A DNA stretch of 64,000 nucleotides from JAFNAG01 sp963824985. Lineage in GTDB: Bacteria; Acidobacteriota; UBA6911. The notes under the pieces were generated by a model. That model made no database searches. It worked only from the letters and a program-made list of their open reading frames with translations, and had not been told where the DNA came from. Below, one piece after another: positions 46,379-55,493 of the stretch. The position numbers and the translations under genes were made by a program. The stretch spans positions 263,078-327,077 of the forward strand of contig CAWGRQ010000047.1 in assembly GCA_963824985.1 (NCBI GenBank). Direction: 5' to 3'. Positions within the stretch are counted from its first letter, which is position 1; each line of letters starts with the position of its first letter.

Positions 46379-46407
46379 TTGACTATTGACAAGAGCGAGG
46401 CGATATT
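46379..46407 (+). promoter_or_regulatory. possible promoter of the second PadR-ADOP pair
   Basis: TTGACT (46379-46384), 17 bases, GATATT (46402-46407), about 30 bases before the PadR start. The -10 match is moderate and no clear dyad was found. Confidence 0.35.
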
Positions 46408-46436
46408 GGACCCATCAATCATCGAGAGGAGAACAA

Positions 46437-46767
46437 ATGGGCAAACCCACCGACCTTGTTCAGGGCACGTTGGATCTTCTCATCCTTAAGACCGTAGCCC
46501 TCGAACCCATGCACGGCTGGGGAATCGCGCAACGAATCAGGCTGGTTTCGAAGGAAGTGCTACAGGTAAATCAGGGCGCGCTTTACCCTGCTCTGCACCG
46601 CCTCGAGGCAGCAGGGATGGATCAGAGCGAAGTGGGGCGCATCCGAAAACAATCGGCGCGCCAGGTATTATGCGGTTACGTCAGCAGGTCGCAAGTATCT
46701 CAATGAGGAACGTGCAAACTGGGAGAGGCTGTCTACCGCCATCGATTTAGTGCTGGATACACCTTGA
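46437..46767 (+). pseudogene. PadR family regulator, copy 2, one frameshift
   Basis: ATG 46437 follows GAGAGGAGAAC. LVQGTLDLLILKTVALEPMH, GWGIAQRIRLVSKEVLQVNQ and GALYPALHRLEAAG give a normal PadR helix set. At about 46614 the frame shifts by one base. The correct continuation (GWIRAKWGASENNRRARYYA, then GRKYLNEERANWERL) is in the next frame and stops at 46765-46767, 13 bases before the ADOP start. With the shift the product would end early in a scrambled tail. Only one base is at issue, so a read error is as likely as a lesion. Confidence 0.8.
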
Positions 46768-46780
46768 GGAGCGGTGAACG

Positions 46781-49426
46781 ATGGCACGATGGATCTCCAA
46801 ATTGTCGCTGCGACTCCGCACGTTATTTCGCAGGACCAGGGTGGAGGAAGAACTCCGCGAAGAATTCCGCTTCCACCTGGACCATCAGATCCGGGAATAT
46901 GTTGGCCAAGGATTGTCGGAGGAAGAAGCTCGTTGTGCGTCCGTGTGCGATATGGGCGGCGTCGAACAACATAAGGAGGATTGCCGGGACGCCCGCGGCC
47001 TGCGCTTGATTGAGTCCTTCTGGCGCGATCTCTGTTTCGGCATGCGCATGATGCGTCGCAGCCCGGGTTTCACGGCGACGGCTCTTATCACGCTCGCCCT
47101 GGGGATCGCTGCCAATACTGCGGTATTCAGCATAGTTGATGCCGTACTGGTGAGGCCCCTCCCTTATCGCGATCCTAGCCGGATTGTGCGGATCGGCCAC
47201 GGCCCTCCGAGGTTATCGGAACCGACCCTGGGGTGGCCGATCTTTAGTGCCCTTCACGAAAAATCAAGTTGCTTTGCTTCTGTCGCGCTCTATTCGCTGA
47301 AGGCGTCGAGCCTGACGGCTGAAGGCACGACGAATGACATCAACGTCGTGTCCGCCTCGCCTTCATTATTTCAGTTGCTTGGAGTGGATGCCGCGCAGGG
47401 TCGGGTCTTCTCTGAAGACGAAAGTCAGCCTGGAAAGGATTCCATATTGCTCCTGAGTGACAAACTTTGGCAGCGCCTGTTTGATCGCGACCAGTCTATT
47501 CTTGGCCGATCCATGATTCTGGATAACAAGGCCTACACCGTCATTGGAATCATGCCGCGAGGATCTGGCTTCCCTGAAGGCAGCGGGGAAGTATGGATAC
47601 CACAGGGAGTTCCATCGAACTATTCCAGAAGGTTGGCTCTCGGTCGCCTTCGCGATGGAATTTCCATTAAGCAGGCAAGCGCTGAAATAAGCAGCCTGGC
47701 AACCTCGACTGGGTCACCCACAGTTATCAATGCAGAGCGAACTGTCGTGACGGTCATACCTCTCCACGAACTGATGATGAAGCAGGTCAAACCGGCACTC
47801 CTCATGTTTTTCGGCGCCGTCATCATAGTGTTGCTGATAGCTTGCGCTAACCTCGCCAACCTGATGGCGGCACGCGCCCGAGTACGCGGAAAGGAATTTG
47901 CTATCCGGACCGCTCTTGGGGCCTCACGATTGCAGCTGGCGCGCCAGTCCCTCCTTGAATGCCTGCTCCTATCAGCGATGGGTGGAGGCATGGGCTTGAC
48001 CCTGGCCCATTGGGTAATCAACTTTTTGATTTATTCGAGTCCCCTGAAACTGCGAACGGAATACGCGATTGGCGTTGACTTCAGGGTTTTTGCTTTCGCA
48101 ACAGCGATTTCCACGTTAACCGGCGCTGCAATCGGCTTCTCTATTGTGTTGGAAAGTTCCAGGGCGAACTTGATGGAGGTCATTCACGAATCGAGGAAGC
48201 GCCTGAAACCCGGGAAGGGATTTCCGTTTGGGAGTGGAACGATCATTACAGTCCAGGTCGCCATTGGCATGGTTCTTCTGTTGGCGGGGGGGCTGATGGT
48301 CCGGAGTTTCATCACGCTGCTTACGGTGGACCTGGGATATGAACCCAATAACGTTTTGACCGTGCAGGTTTCCTTCTGGAAAGGAAATAGCCCTTTTGAG
48401 AACCAACGACAAAAGATGCAGCACATTTCATTTTGGCAGCAGTTACTGGAAGCCCTCGCAAAACAGCGTGGGATTGAGGCCGCGGGAGTAGGAAGTCTCC
48501 CTCTCTCAACCAGAATTCCCGGATACATTTATCCGGAAGGATGGCCTCAGGACGAACCCGCCCCCGGGTGTGACCAGTTCGTCAGTCCGGCATATTTTAG
48601 TGCGCTCAGGATGAGCCTTCTTGATGGGCGACTGCTTACTAATGACGACTCGGACCAGGCTCCTGAAAAGGTGGCGGTCATTAATGAGACACTCGCAAAG
48701 CGCTATTTCCCGGGTGTAACCCCGCTCGGCAAGACCATCTCGAGCAGTGTGGTGGCTGTGGGCAGCGGGCCGCCGCGCCGCATCATCGGTGTTGTCGCCG
48801 ATATCAGGCATAGCACCACGGACCCGGAAACCCTTCCGCACATTTACTATTCCATGTATCAGCAACCCAAGGCACCGCTGCCCACCACCTCAGGTTACCT
48901 GACAATCCGGACACACAGAAATACGGGAAGCCTGGTCCCGATGATACGGACACAGGTTTTGCAATTGGACAATACGGTCAGTCTCGGCGAATTCAAGACA
49001 ATGGACGAGAGAATATGGGAGTCGATGTTGACGCCTCGCTTTTACATCATTCTGATGGGGGGATTTGCCCTAAGTGCACTGTTCCTCGTCCTGCTGGGCG
49101 TTTATGGCGTCGTTGCGTACACGGTGAGCCGCCGCTCGCGCGAAATTGGGATCCGGATCGCCCTCGGGGCGGCCGATAGGGACGTAGTCGGATTGATACT
49201 GTGGCAAAGCCTACTCCCGGTCTTCCTCGGCATCGGGGCCGGAGTTGCCGGCTCCTTCGTATTCAGCCGCCTGATGGCCAATTTGCTGTACGGCATTCAT
49301 CCCCATGATCCGGCCACCTTTTTATTGATGCCGCTGTTCTTGCTTTTGGCTGCTGCCACTGCGAGTTATCTGCCGGCACGGCGCGCAACCAAAGTGGATC
49401 CCGTACTTGCGCTGAAAGAGGAATGA
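46781..49426 (+). CDS. ADOP-type ABC permease (MacB/FtsX), copy 2
   Basis: 881 residues, starting MARWISKLSLRLRTLFRRTR after GAGGAGCGGTGAACG. Same plan as the copy at 42055: prefix helix (REEFRFHLDHQIREYVGQGL), TM1 (ALITLALGIAANTAVFSIVD), MacB core (FSEDESQPGKDSILLLSDKL), FtsX unit with LIACANLANLMAARARVRGK, second core (DGRLLTNDDSDQAPEKVAVI) and final FtsX unit (VYGVVAYTVSRRSREIGIRI, LPARRATKVDPVLALKEE). It lacks an ATPase partner. Codon composition is less GC-rich than in copy 1, which may point to a different history. It follows the frameshifted PadR. Confidence 0.92.
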   Translation: MARWISKLSLRLRTLFRRTRVEEELREEFRFHLDHQIREYVGQGLSEEEARCASVCDMGGVEQHKEDCRDARGLRLIESFWRDLCFGMRMMRRSPGFTATALITLALGIAANTAVFSIVDAVLVRPLPYRDPSRIVRIGHGPPRLSEPTLGWPIFSALHEKSSCFASVALYSLKASSLTAEGTTNDINVVSASPSLFQLLGVDAAQGRVFSEDESQPGKDSILLLSDKLWQRLFDRDQSILGRSMILDNKAYTVIGIMPRGSGFPEGSGEVWIPQGVPSNYSRRLALGRLRDGISIKQASAEISSLATSTGSPTVINAERTVVTVIPLHELMMKQVKPALLMFFGAVIIVLLIACANLANLMAARARVRGKEFAIRTALGASRLQLARQSLLECLLLSAMGGGMGLTLAHWVINFLIYSSPLKLRTEYAIGVDFRVFAFATAISTLTGAAIGFSIVLESSRANLMEVIHESRKRLKPGKGFPFGSGTIITVQVAIGMVLLLAGGLMVRSFITLLTVDLGYEPNNVLTVQVSFWKGNSPFENQRQKMQHISFWQQLLEALAKQRGIEAAGVGSLPLSTRIPGYIYPEGWPQDEPAPGCDQFVSPAYFSALRMSLLDGRLLTNDDSDQAPEKVAVINETLAKRYFPGVTPLGKTISSSVVAVGSGPPRRIIGVVADIRHSTTDPETLPHIYYSMYQQPKAPLPTTSGYLTIRTHRNTGSLVPMIRTQVLQLDNTVSLGEFKTMDERIWESMLTPRFYIILMGGFALSALFLVLLGVYGVVAYTVSRRSREIGIRIALGAADRDVVGLILWQSLLPVFLGIGAGVAGSFVFSRLMANLLYGIHPHDPATFLLMPLFLLLAAATASYLPARRATKVDPVLALKEE

Positions 49427-49580
49427 TCAGGAGCTGACAGATCGAACAGGCAAAACGCACCCTTTCGAATTGTGAGATGAGCGGAGTACGTGGACCGCAA
49501 CCTTGTGCGCTTTCCTATGCGTTGCTCAGCTGAGATTTGAGCGTTTTTGAAAATCGCCAGGTCTTTTCAAAGGAGGGTCT

Positions 49581-50189
49581 ATGCGCCGATGCAAGTATGC
49601 AGTCTTGTGGCTTTCCGTGATTATTTTGGGTGGCACCATAGAGAACCTGCTGGGACAGCAGGTGAAACAAGATAGGGAGCAGGCAATTCGAAAAGCAGTA
49701 TATGAATTTGCGCTGGCTCGTTCAACCGGCGATCTCGATACGTTTATGACTTATGCTTCGCAAAGGGCCATAAAGTTTGAAAGCCTCCTATTTGAAGTGC
49801 TCATCGATATTCCGGGTGTGAAAGATCACAATAGTAAGGCCGGCATCACGGATGGAACGGGCTTTATGCGGGATAGTTTCGCAGCAATGGCCAAATCTAC
49901 GGTCACACGTTCCAGAAATCGCACGGAATTGGAGGAAAAGGCAAAGCAATGCTCGCAAGGGGCCATCACGTTTAAGAGTGCAACCGAGGCAAGCATTGTG
50001 ATCAAGGATATCGTGAGGACAATGGATACAAAGGGCGGAGTCACTGTTTCATCCAGGGACAGTCCATGGCCATGGCGCATCATCCTCGAAGGCAACCAAT
50101 GGAAAATTGATGACACCAATGCGCGCAAAGAATCCTATTATTTGATGCCACTTCGTCCAGAAAGTCTGGCGAAACTTAAGGCGTTCTAG
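49581..50189 (+). CDS. secreted hypothetical protein, NTF2/SnoaL-like size
   Basis: 202 residues starting with a signal segment (MRRCKYAVLWLSVIILGGTI) after AAAGGAGGG. The segment AVYEFALARSTGDLDTFMTY looks like the first helix of an NTF2/SnoaL-type fold, and RIILEGNQWKIDDTNARKE like its last strand. I do not recognise a defined family. It lies 154 bases downstream of the ADOP gene, on the same strand. Confidence 0.65.
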   Translation: MRRCKYAVLWLSVIILGGTIENLLGQQVKQDREQAIRKAVYEFALARSTGDLDTFMTYASQRAIKFESLLFEVLIDIPGVKDHNSKAGITDGTGFMRDSFAAMAKSTVTRSRNRTELEEKAKQCSQGAITFKSATEASIVIKDIVRTMDTKGGVTVSSRDSPWPWRIILEGNQWKIDDTNARKESYYLMPLRPESLAKLKAF

Positions 50190-50229
50190 ATTGGAGGAGG
50201 GCAGACAATCAGACGCCCTGACGTAGCCT

Positions 50230-50365
50230 TCACGCGAACGCGCCTCCCTCCCGGATTTCCTGTTTTGGGGAGTCGCCGAACATCTTGGCGAATTTGTCGG
50301 CATCGGTCCAGGTCTTATAGACCTTGTCCACAGGGACTTTGATCGTCTTGGTTGCGCAAATGGTT
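50230..50365 (-). pseudogene. SRPBCC (AHSA1-like) protein fragment
   Basis: The minus strand reads TKTIKVPVDKVYKTWTDADK then FAKMFGDSPKQEIREGGAFA before a stop at 50230. This is the first strand and helix of an SRPBCC/AHSA1-type START-like domain (VPVDKVYxxWTD). Only about 45 codons remain, so it is a dead fragment. Confidence 0.5.
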
Positions 50366-50399
50366 TAGCCCTCGGGCCGGTCGTCTTTTTCTTCTCCTT

Positions 50400-50700
50400 T
50401 TTTAGCAGTTTTCTGATGCTACCATTAATCAAGGGACGGGTGCTGATCATCATCGGGAAGAACGCCGCCAGGGCGATCACGATCACCTTGGAGCCTTCGC
50501 CGATTCCGAAGTTGAGCATGATCAGAGGCAGAATCGCGATCTTCGGCACCGGATGGGCGGCGGCGATGAAAGGATCCACAATGGCCCGCAAGCGCATCGA
50601 CCACCCCATGAACAGGCACGCCAACAGGCCGGCCGCGTCCCCCAAGCTCAAACCGGCAGCCATCCTGAGGAGCGTGGAGGTAAGGAGTTCGGGTTCACCA
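50400..50700 (-). pseudogene. ABC transporter permease (SsuC/TauC-like) fragment
   Basis: The frame holds LLRMAAGLSLGDAAGLLACL, FMGWSMRLRAIVDPFIAAAH and PVPKIAILPLIMLNFGIGEG, then SKVIVIALAAFFPMMIST. This is the conserved EAA-type core of nitrate/sulfonate/taurine permeases (PVPKxAxLPLxxxxFGxGExSK). Both ends are missing, and the frame runs on into unrelated sequence. No ATPase or binding-protein gene is nearby. Confidence 0.65.
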
Positions 50701-51407
50701 ATCCGGTCCTTTTGGATGGCGATAACGGCGTCATCGCAGGCCATGGACGGCTCGTTGCGGCGCGACAACTGGGGCTCAAGACGATCCCCTGCATCGAGCT
50801 CGGCCATCTGACTCCGGAACAGAAGCGCAGCTACCTAATCGCCGACAATAAAATCGCTCAAAATGGCCTCTGGAACGAGGAGTTTTTGCGCCTGGAATTG
50901 ACGGAATTGAAGGAATTGGGCGCAAATCTGGAGCTTTTGGGCTTCAATCCCAAGGAGAGCTACTTCTTGTTCGGATCTAGAGGCACCGGAAAGTCGACTT
51001 GGCTCAGGCAGAATTACCCCGATGCCATCTATATTGATTTGCTCGATCAGGAGGTTTTTCGGACTTATCTCGCCGGACCGGAACGGCTCGGAGATGTGAT
51101 CTCGGGAAGCAGGCAGACCAAAACGGTAATATTGGATGAGATTCAGAAGGTTCCAAGTCTCCTTGACGAGGTTCACCGGTCAATGGAGTTAGCCATTGGC
51201 CGGCAAGTGCAATTCATACTCACTGGTTCCAGCGCTCGCAAACTCAAGCGAAGCGGAACGGATCTTCTTGCCGGTCGGGCAATTCTGAAAACTTTGCATC
51301 CCTTCATGGCGGCAGAGCTCGGCCCCAGGTTCCAATTCGTAAGAAGTCTCGAAACTGGAATGCTTCCACTGGTTTTGGATTCCGCGGAGCCAACGGAGAA
51401 CGAATAA
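50683..51407 (+). pseudogene. chimera: ParB-like nuclease fragment fused in frame to DUF4143 AAA N-terminus
   Basis: From about 50683 the frame reads KEFGFTNPVLLDGDNGVIAG, then HGRLVAARQLGLKTIPCIEL and KRSYLIADNKIAQNGLWNEE, the ParB/Spo0J-like domain of phage/plasmid methylase-associated proteins. At LGFNPKE it passes in frame into SYFLFGSRGTGKSTWLRQNY (Walker A) and KTVILDEIQKVPSLLDEVHR (Walker B), then ILTGSSARKLKRSG and LLAGRAILKTLHPFMAAELG, the N-terminal half of a DUF4143 ATPase. It stops at 51405. A frame just beyond (CLPCEEFLSNL) resembles the C-terminal end of such proteins. Neither half has its own start or end. Confidence 0.65.
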
Positions 51408-51520
51408 GGATCAACGACATACTCTGTTTGCCCTGCGAAGAGTTTCTCTCAAATCTGGATCCGGACGCGCCGGCAACAATTGATTGATGATTTGCAGATC
51501 GCACGCTGCTGTACAGGGGT

Positions 51521-52045
51521 TCATTTCACATCGTAGGTGCGAATTTCCTTGCCCAGGACATACTTGTCCATCCAGGCAACGATGTGCCGCAGCCGCTCGA
51601 TCCGATGAGTCGGCTTGCCCGAGCGCGACAGCTCGTGCGACTCGCCCGAGAAACGCACCATCACAGTCGGGATCTTCCTGTACTTCAGCGCCCGGAACAT
51701 CTCCTCGCCGCCGTCGGCGGGAGGCGTGCGCAAATCCGCTTCCCCCTCGACCAGCATCAGCGGGGTGACGATCTGCTTGATGTAGGTGATGGGTGAGCGC
51801 GCCTTGAAATCGGCTTCGTCTTCCCAGGGGGCGCCCCGGAACCAGCTCGCCGTGAACTGGATGAAGTCCGCCGTGTACCAGAAGCCCGTCCAGTCGGCGA
51901 TGGAGCGCTGGAACACGGCCGCTTTGAACCGCGTCGTGTGCCCGATGACCCAGTTGGTCAGCACGCCTCCGCCGGAACCGCCGGTAACGCCCATCCGCTC
52001 GGGATCCACCCAGCCGCGCTTGATCAACTCGTCCACGCCGGCCAT
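51521..52045 (-). pseudogene. S9 (prolyl oligopeptidase-type) C-terminal catalytic fragment
   Basis: The last 174 residues of an S9 peptidase alpha/beta-hydrolase domain. GVTGGSGGGVLTNWVIGHT carries the nucleophile Ser, VEGEADLRTPPADGGEEMF the Asp and FSGESHELSRSG the His, and the end HIVAWMDKYVLGKEIRTYDV is typical. The N-terminal propeller and half the hydrolase are missing, with a frame break near 52045. All three catalytic residues remain, but a free-standing fragment is unlikely to work. Confidence 0.75.
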
Positions 52046-52169
52046 CAGATCCGCATGTCGATTCCGACCCCTGCTTCCTGCGCCACCCGTGCCCGATCAG
52101 GCCCACTGGGCCGACGCCCTGGATCAGGCCGGCGGTCGTTGGGCAAAGGATTCCCGGACCGAAGCGAGG

Positions 52170-52877
52170 CTATTTCTTAGCCGGGGGTGTGGCAGGCGCG
52201 GCAGGCATCAACGCGTCCTTCCACTTGATTTGTTGTTCGTAAGTCGGGTGCATCTTGTACGCTCGCTTGATGGTCGCAACCGAGATATATATGTCCCAGG
52301 AGATGTCCATTCCGAGCAGCACCAGGGAGAGTGCAACCTCGCTCACCACCAATGCGCTCTTCAGGCGCCGGCGTGTCTGTCCGCCTGCACTGTGGCCACC
52401 GGTTTCTTTGAGCGCGGGACCGGCCTCGATCCCCGTCTGCTGCCACGCAGGCAGGAGTCCGAAGACGATTGCGGTGAGCAACGCGACCGCGGCCGTGAAG
52501 GCAAGAACGCCGCCATCCGGACCGATCTGCCGCAGACGCAGGATCGTTGCGGGGCTCAGGCCCAGCAGCAGGCGGATGCCCAGGTCCGCCACGAGCAGAC
52601 CGAGCGCGCCGCCCAGAAGTGCGAGCAATAGATTTTCGGCCAGGAACTGCTGGACCAGGCGCCAACGCGTCGCCCCCAGAGCCGTCCGGACCGCGACCTC
52701 GCGCTCCCGCGCGCCGGCCCGGGCCAGGAGCAGATTGGCTACATTGCCGCAGGCGATCAGCAGCACGAACGTGACCGCACCCAGCAGCACGAGCAGCGGG
52801 TGCCGCACGTTTCCGACCTGGGCTTCGTTGAGAAGCCGGGTTACCGAGGGGCCGCGGCCCCTCCAATTACCAGCCAC
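52170..52877 (-). pseudogene. ADOP/MacB permease middle fragment with foreign C-terminal tail
   Basis: VTFVLLIACGNVANLLLARA, REVAVRTALGATRWRLVQQF and FGLLPAWQQTGIEAGPALKE are the central FtsX unit of an ADOP permease. At LVVSEVALSLVLLG the frame passes into MDISWDIYISVATIKRAYKM and a Pro/Ala tail that does not belong to a permease. Both permease ends are lost. It is a third type of ADOP remnant in the window and another in-frame chimera. Confidence 0.7.
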
Positions 52878-52922
52878 AGATTTACGCTGATTTTCACGGA
52901 TCTTTTTGCGGGGAGTTCCGGA

Positions 52923-54047
52923 TTACCGCGCGGGGGTGGAGAGGAGGTAGACCGCGAAGGTTGCGAGCCAGTGCTCGCCGACGTAGTCGCCGCCGGCGAC
53001 ATGACCCAGGGCCGCGTCCGCATGCCGCTTTGCCGACGCGGTCAGGACCGCGCGCGCGGGATCGTCCTGCGGCAGCGCGGCCGCGATGCTGCGCATGCAC
53101 CAGGCCCGGCTGAGATTTAATCCGTCCAGATGCACGAGCTTCGGGTCCGTTCGATCGGTGACGATCGCGGGCTGCAGCAGAGATGCCGGTTCGCTTCGGG
53201 AAAGCCCGGGGAGGAATGAGTGAAACCAGCGAGTGAACTCGTCCCGGGAAAGCACCCGGCGCATCAGGTCCGCTTCTTCCAGGCCGGGGCTCAGAAAATC
53301 TTCCCCGCCCGGTTCCCAGGCGGCCGGATAGTCTTTGTCCGCGGCGAAGTAGGCCCGGCTGCGCTCGGCGATCACGCCCGACAGCTTCTGGTCTTTCAAC
53401 GCCGCCGCATAATCCCAGGCCAGCGTCATGCCGAAGGCGGTGTTCGGATGAACGCCGGTGCGGATCGGATAGGTCTGTTTGGGAAGAAAGGCGATGTACC
53501 TTTGCGCGATCGCATTCGCCAATCCCTGGATATCCTGAGACCAGCGTCGGCCGTCGGGATCCGCCCAGCCGTGCAGTTCCTCGGCCAGCTTCAGCAGCCA
53601 GGCCCAGCCGTAGGTCCGCTCGAACGACTCGCGGCTCTTCTGCCCGAGATAGTCCGTCTCCCTCTGCAGGTTGGAGGCGCCGAGATTCTCGTTGAGCATT
53701 GTCCGGATCCGTTTCGCCTCCGGCATGGCGGGGAACCTGCGCAAGAGGTGCACGAGCATCCAATGCCCGTGCACGCTCGAGTGCCAGTCGTAACAGCCGT
53801 AAAACGCCGGATGGAGCGCCTTCGGGCTCAGCACTTCGGAGGCGTCGTTCATCACGTGTTCGAGCTTGTTGGGGTACTCCCGCTGGATGCATTTCATCGC
53901 CAGCTGCGCGAAATGCGATGCTTCCGCGACGGTCAGGACATTCGTCGAAGTCTGTGCCATTGCCGGATCCCACCGGGGAGAAGCGAGCGCCATGATTGCG
54001 AAGCCCGCCAAAACCAGAAGCCTGAAGCTGAGCCGGAGATGCCGCAT
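52923..54047 (-). CDS. DUF2891 domain protein, exported
   Basis: 374 residues from ATG 54047. A signal peptide (FRLLVLAGFAIMALASPRW) precedes the DUF2891 body, recognised by HPAFYGCYDWHSSVHGHWML near residue 80, TYGWAWLLKLAEELHGW, GVHPNTAFGMTLAWDYA and DGLNLSRAWCMRSIAAALP. The aromatic/His-rich helical pattern suggests an (alpha/alpha) barrel acting on a carbohydrate, but no activity is established for the family as far as I know. Transcribed toward the graveyard region; the start lies 57 bases from the XRE gene stop. Confidence 0.85.
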   Translation of the reverse strand: MRHLRLSFRLLVLAGFAIMALASPRWDPAMAQTSTNVLTVAEASHFAQLAMKCIQREYPNKLEHVMNDASEVLSPKALHPAFYGCYDWHSSVHGHWMLVHLLRRFPAMPEAKRIRTMLNENLGASNLQRETDYLGQKSRESFERTYGWAWLLKLAEELHGWADPDGRRWSQDIQGLANAIAQRYIAFLPKQTYPIRTGVHPNTAFGMTLAWDYAAALKDQKLSGVIAERSRAYFAADKDYPAAWEPGGEDFLSPGLEEADLMRRVLSRDEFTRWFHSFLPGLSRSEPASLLQPAIVTDRTDPKLVHLDGLNLSRAWCMRSIAAALPQDDPARAVLTASAKRHADAALGHVAGGDYVGEHWLATFAVYLLSTPAR

Positions 54048-54103
54048 GCGTGGGGAGTATAGCACAACGGAGCCGGCCACAGGGATCAGGGGATCTGCGG
54101 GCC

Positions 54104-54325
54104 TCAATCGCCGGTCGCCCCGGCATTATCTTCTTCGCCGAAAATATAGAGCTCGTCGAGCGACGATTTCAGAGCCACGGCGATCCGATGCGCCAGCCGG
54201 AGCGAAGGATTGTATTTTCCCTGCTCGATAAAGGAGATGGTCTCCCGGCGGACGCCAAGTCGGTCGGCGAGTTGTGCCTGCGTGAGATCGTGACGCGCGC
54301 GGAATTCCTTGATTCGAGTCTTCAT
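54104..54325 (-). CDS. XRE/Cro-type HTH regulator
   Basis: This 73-residue HTH_3 protein contains IKEFRARHDLTQAQLADRLG and VRRETISFIEQGKYNPSLRL, a standard lambda-repressor-like helix-turn-helix, then a short tail (FGEEDNAGATGD). Its start overlaps the stop of the upstream membrane protein (ATGA), so both are made from one transcript. Such two-gene units (small membrane protein plus YozG-like regulator) are common but poorly understood. Confidence 0.9.
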   Translation of the reverse strand: MKTRIKEFRARHDLTQAQLADRLGVRRETISFIEQGKYNPSLRLAHRIAVALKSSLDELYIFGEEDNAGATGD

Positions 54326-54696
54326 TCCACCTTCCCCCGTCTCAGCAGAACGTACTTGAGGAGGCAGTAGGAGAGACTCATGAAGAGCGCCAAGGTAAGC
54401 AATAGTTCACCGACACCCAAAGTCAAATTTGAGAATGTACGCACCGCTACCAGCACGCAGATAAAGTAAAGTGTCGCGTTGAATGCGTAATATGCGCTGA
54501 TGTGTTCCACCCGCACCACCATTTCATCGCGGACACCTTTGCTGCGCCTTGCGACGATGGCCACCCCGATCCACCCGCCGCTGATTGAAGTAATCAAAGC
54601 CGGGACGGCTCCCTGGAATCCAAGGACCGCCATGGTGATGCCCACAAGCACGCCGGCAATTCCTATCCACAGGATTAAAATCATTTTCTTGTGCAT
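54322..54696 (-). CDS. small four-helix membrane protein (DUF2178-like)
   Basis: 124 residues with four hydrophobic segments: ILILWIGIAGVLVGITMAV, LITSISGGWIGVAIVA, YYAFNATLYFICVLVAV and LLLTLALFMSLSYCLLKYVL. A basic loop (RRSKGVRDEMVVRVEHISAY) between TM2 and TM3 recalls DUF2178-type proteins paired with XRE regulators. CTCTCCTGAGAGGAGCGGCATCG precedes the ATG in pieces: GAGAGGAG is the likely Shine-Dalgarno. AT-rich DNA at 54735-54790 upstream could hold the promoter. Confidence 0.75.
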   Translation of the reverse strand: MHKKMILILWIGIAGVLVGITMAVLGFQGAVPALITSISGGWIGVAIVARRSKGVRDEMVVRVEHISAYYAFNATLYFICVLVAVRTFSNLTLGVGELLLTLALFMSLSYCLLKYVLLRRGKVE

Positions 54697-54907
54697 CGAT
54701 GCCGCTCCTCTCAGGAGAGAAGGCTTGGTTACATATGAATATCAAATTGTTATTTGTATCTAATATATTGTTATATATAACACACGTCAAGCAGAATTTT
54801 GGGGGAATCTGGAATTTTCGCAATTGCACCCGGCTCAGGGGCCAGGGGCCTGCGCAAAGCGGGTTAAATATGGCGCAGCATGGAACCGGTCACGCCTGTC
54901 CGGGTGA

Positions 54908-55114
54908 GCCAGTGAAAAACAGCTCAAAGAGTTGCTTGGCATTCTGGAGGATCTCGGTTTTGCCCGGCTGGCCCTGGGACATGAGACGCTCCAAAAGGCC
55001 GCCGAACTGGCCTGTTCTTGGGGATTGAGCGCTTATGACGCGGTTTATGCTTCAACGGCAAGCCTTCTGGGCGGCCAGTGGCTGACTGCCGACACGCGCG
55101 CTCATGGAAGATAG
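54908..55114 (+). pseudogene. PIN-domain toxin C-terminal fragment
   Basis: The frame gives LGFARLALGHETLQKAAELA, then CSWGLSAYDAVYASTASLLG and GQWLTADTRAHGR. This matches the C-terminal half of VapC-like PIN ribonucleases (GLSAYDAxY and LTAD with acidic metal ligands). The first half with the N-terminal Asp is missing and no antitoxin is seen. Confidence 0.6.
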
Positions 55115-55164
55115 CATCCCTCGGCATTTCCCGTCTCTTACAAGTTTGAATCCCTGATAGAAGC

Positions 55165-55220
55165 GGGGACATCCAACACGTTTACGTGATCCGAGCATGG
55201 AAAACGTGTTGGACGTCCCC
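55165..55220. repeat. REP-like hairpin with 19-bp arms
   Basis: GGGGACATCCAACACGTTT (55165-55183), 18 bases, then AAACGTGTTGGACGTCCCC (55202-55220). The arms pair with one mismatch. Lying in a 380-base gap between the PIN fragment and the aminotransferase, it looks like a mobile palindromic unit. Confidence 0.6.
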
Positions 55221-55493
55221 GAATTTACAAAAAGCGGTTTCCCTCCTATAATGGCCCCACCACTCAGCATCACACCCTGACTTGCCGTACCGGAGGGCCC
55301 GCGTGCCCGAGATCGGACAGACCATTTCGGACCGTCGAATTGTGGAAAAGCCGGGTGGTGAGTCCTGGATATCTTCGAACCGGAAATGGAACCCGCCCTT
55401 CCAGCTGAGCTCGGATCTTGAGCAGTGCGGCTCGTTCCGGCGATCGTGCAGAGGAAGGTTGCATCTACCACGAAGTACGAAGGAGATAAACGC

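Noticed and set aside
52894..54126. 410-codon minus-strand frame overlapping the DUF2891 gene
   Set aside because: Arg/Gly-rich shadow frame; the DUF2891 frame has signal peptide and family blocks.
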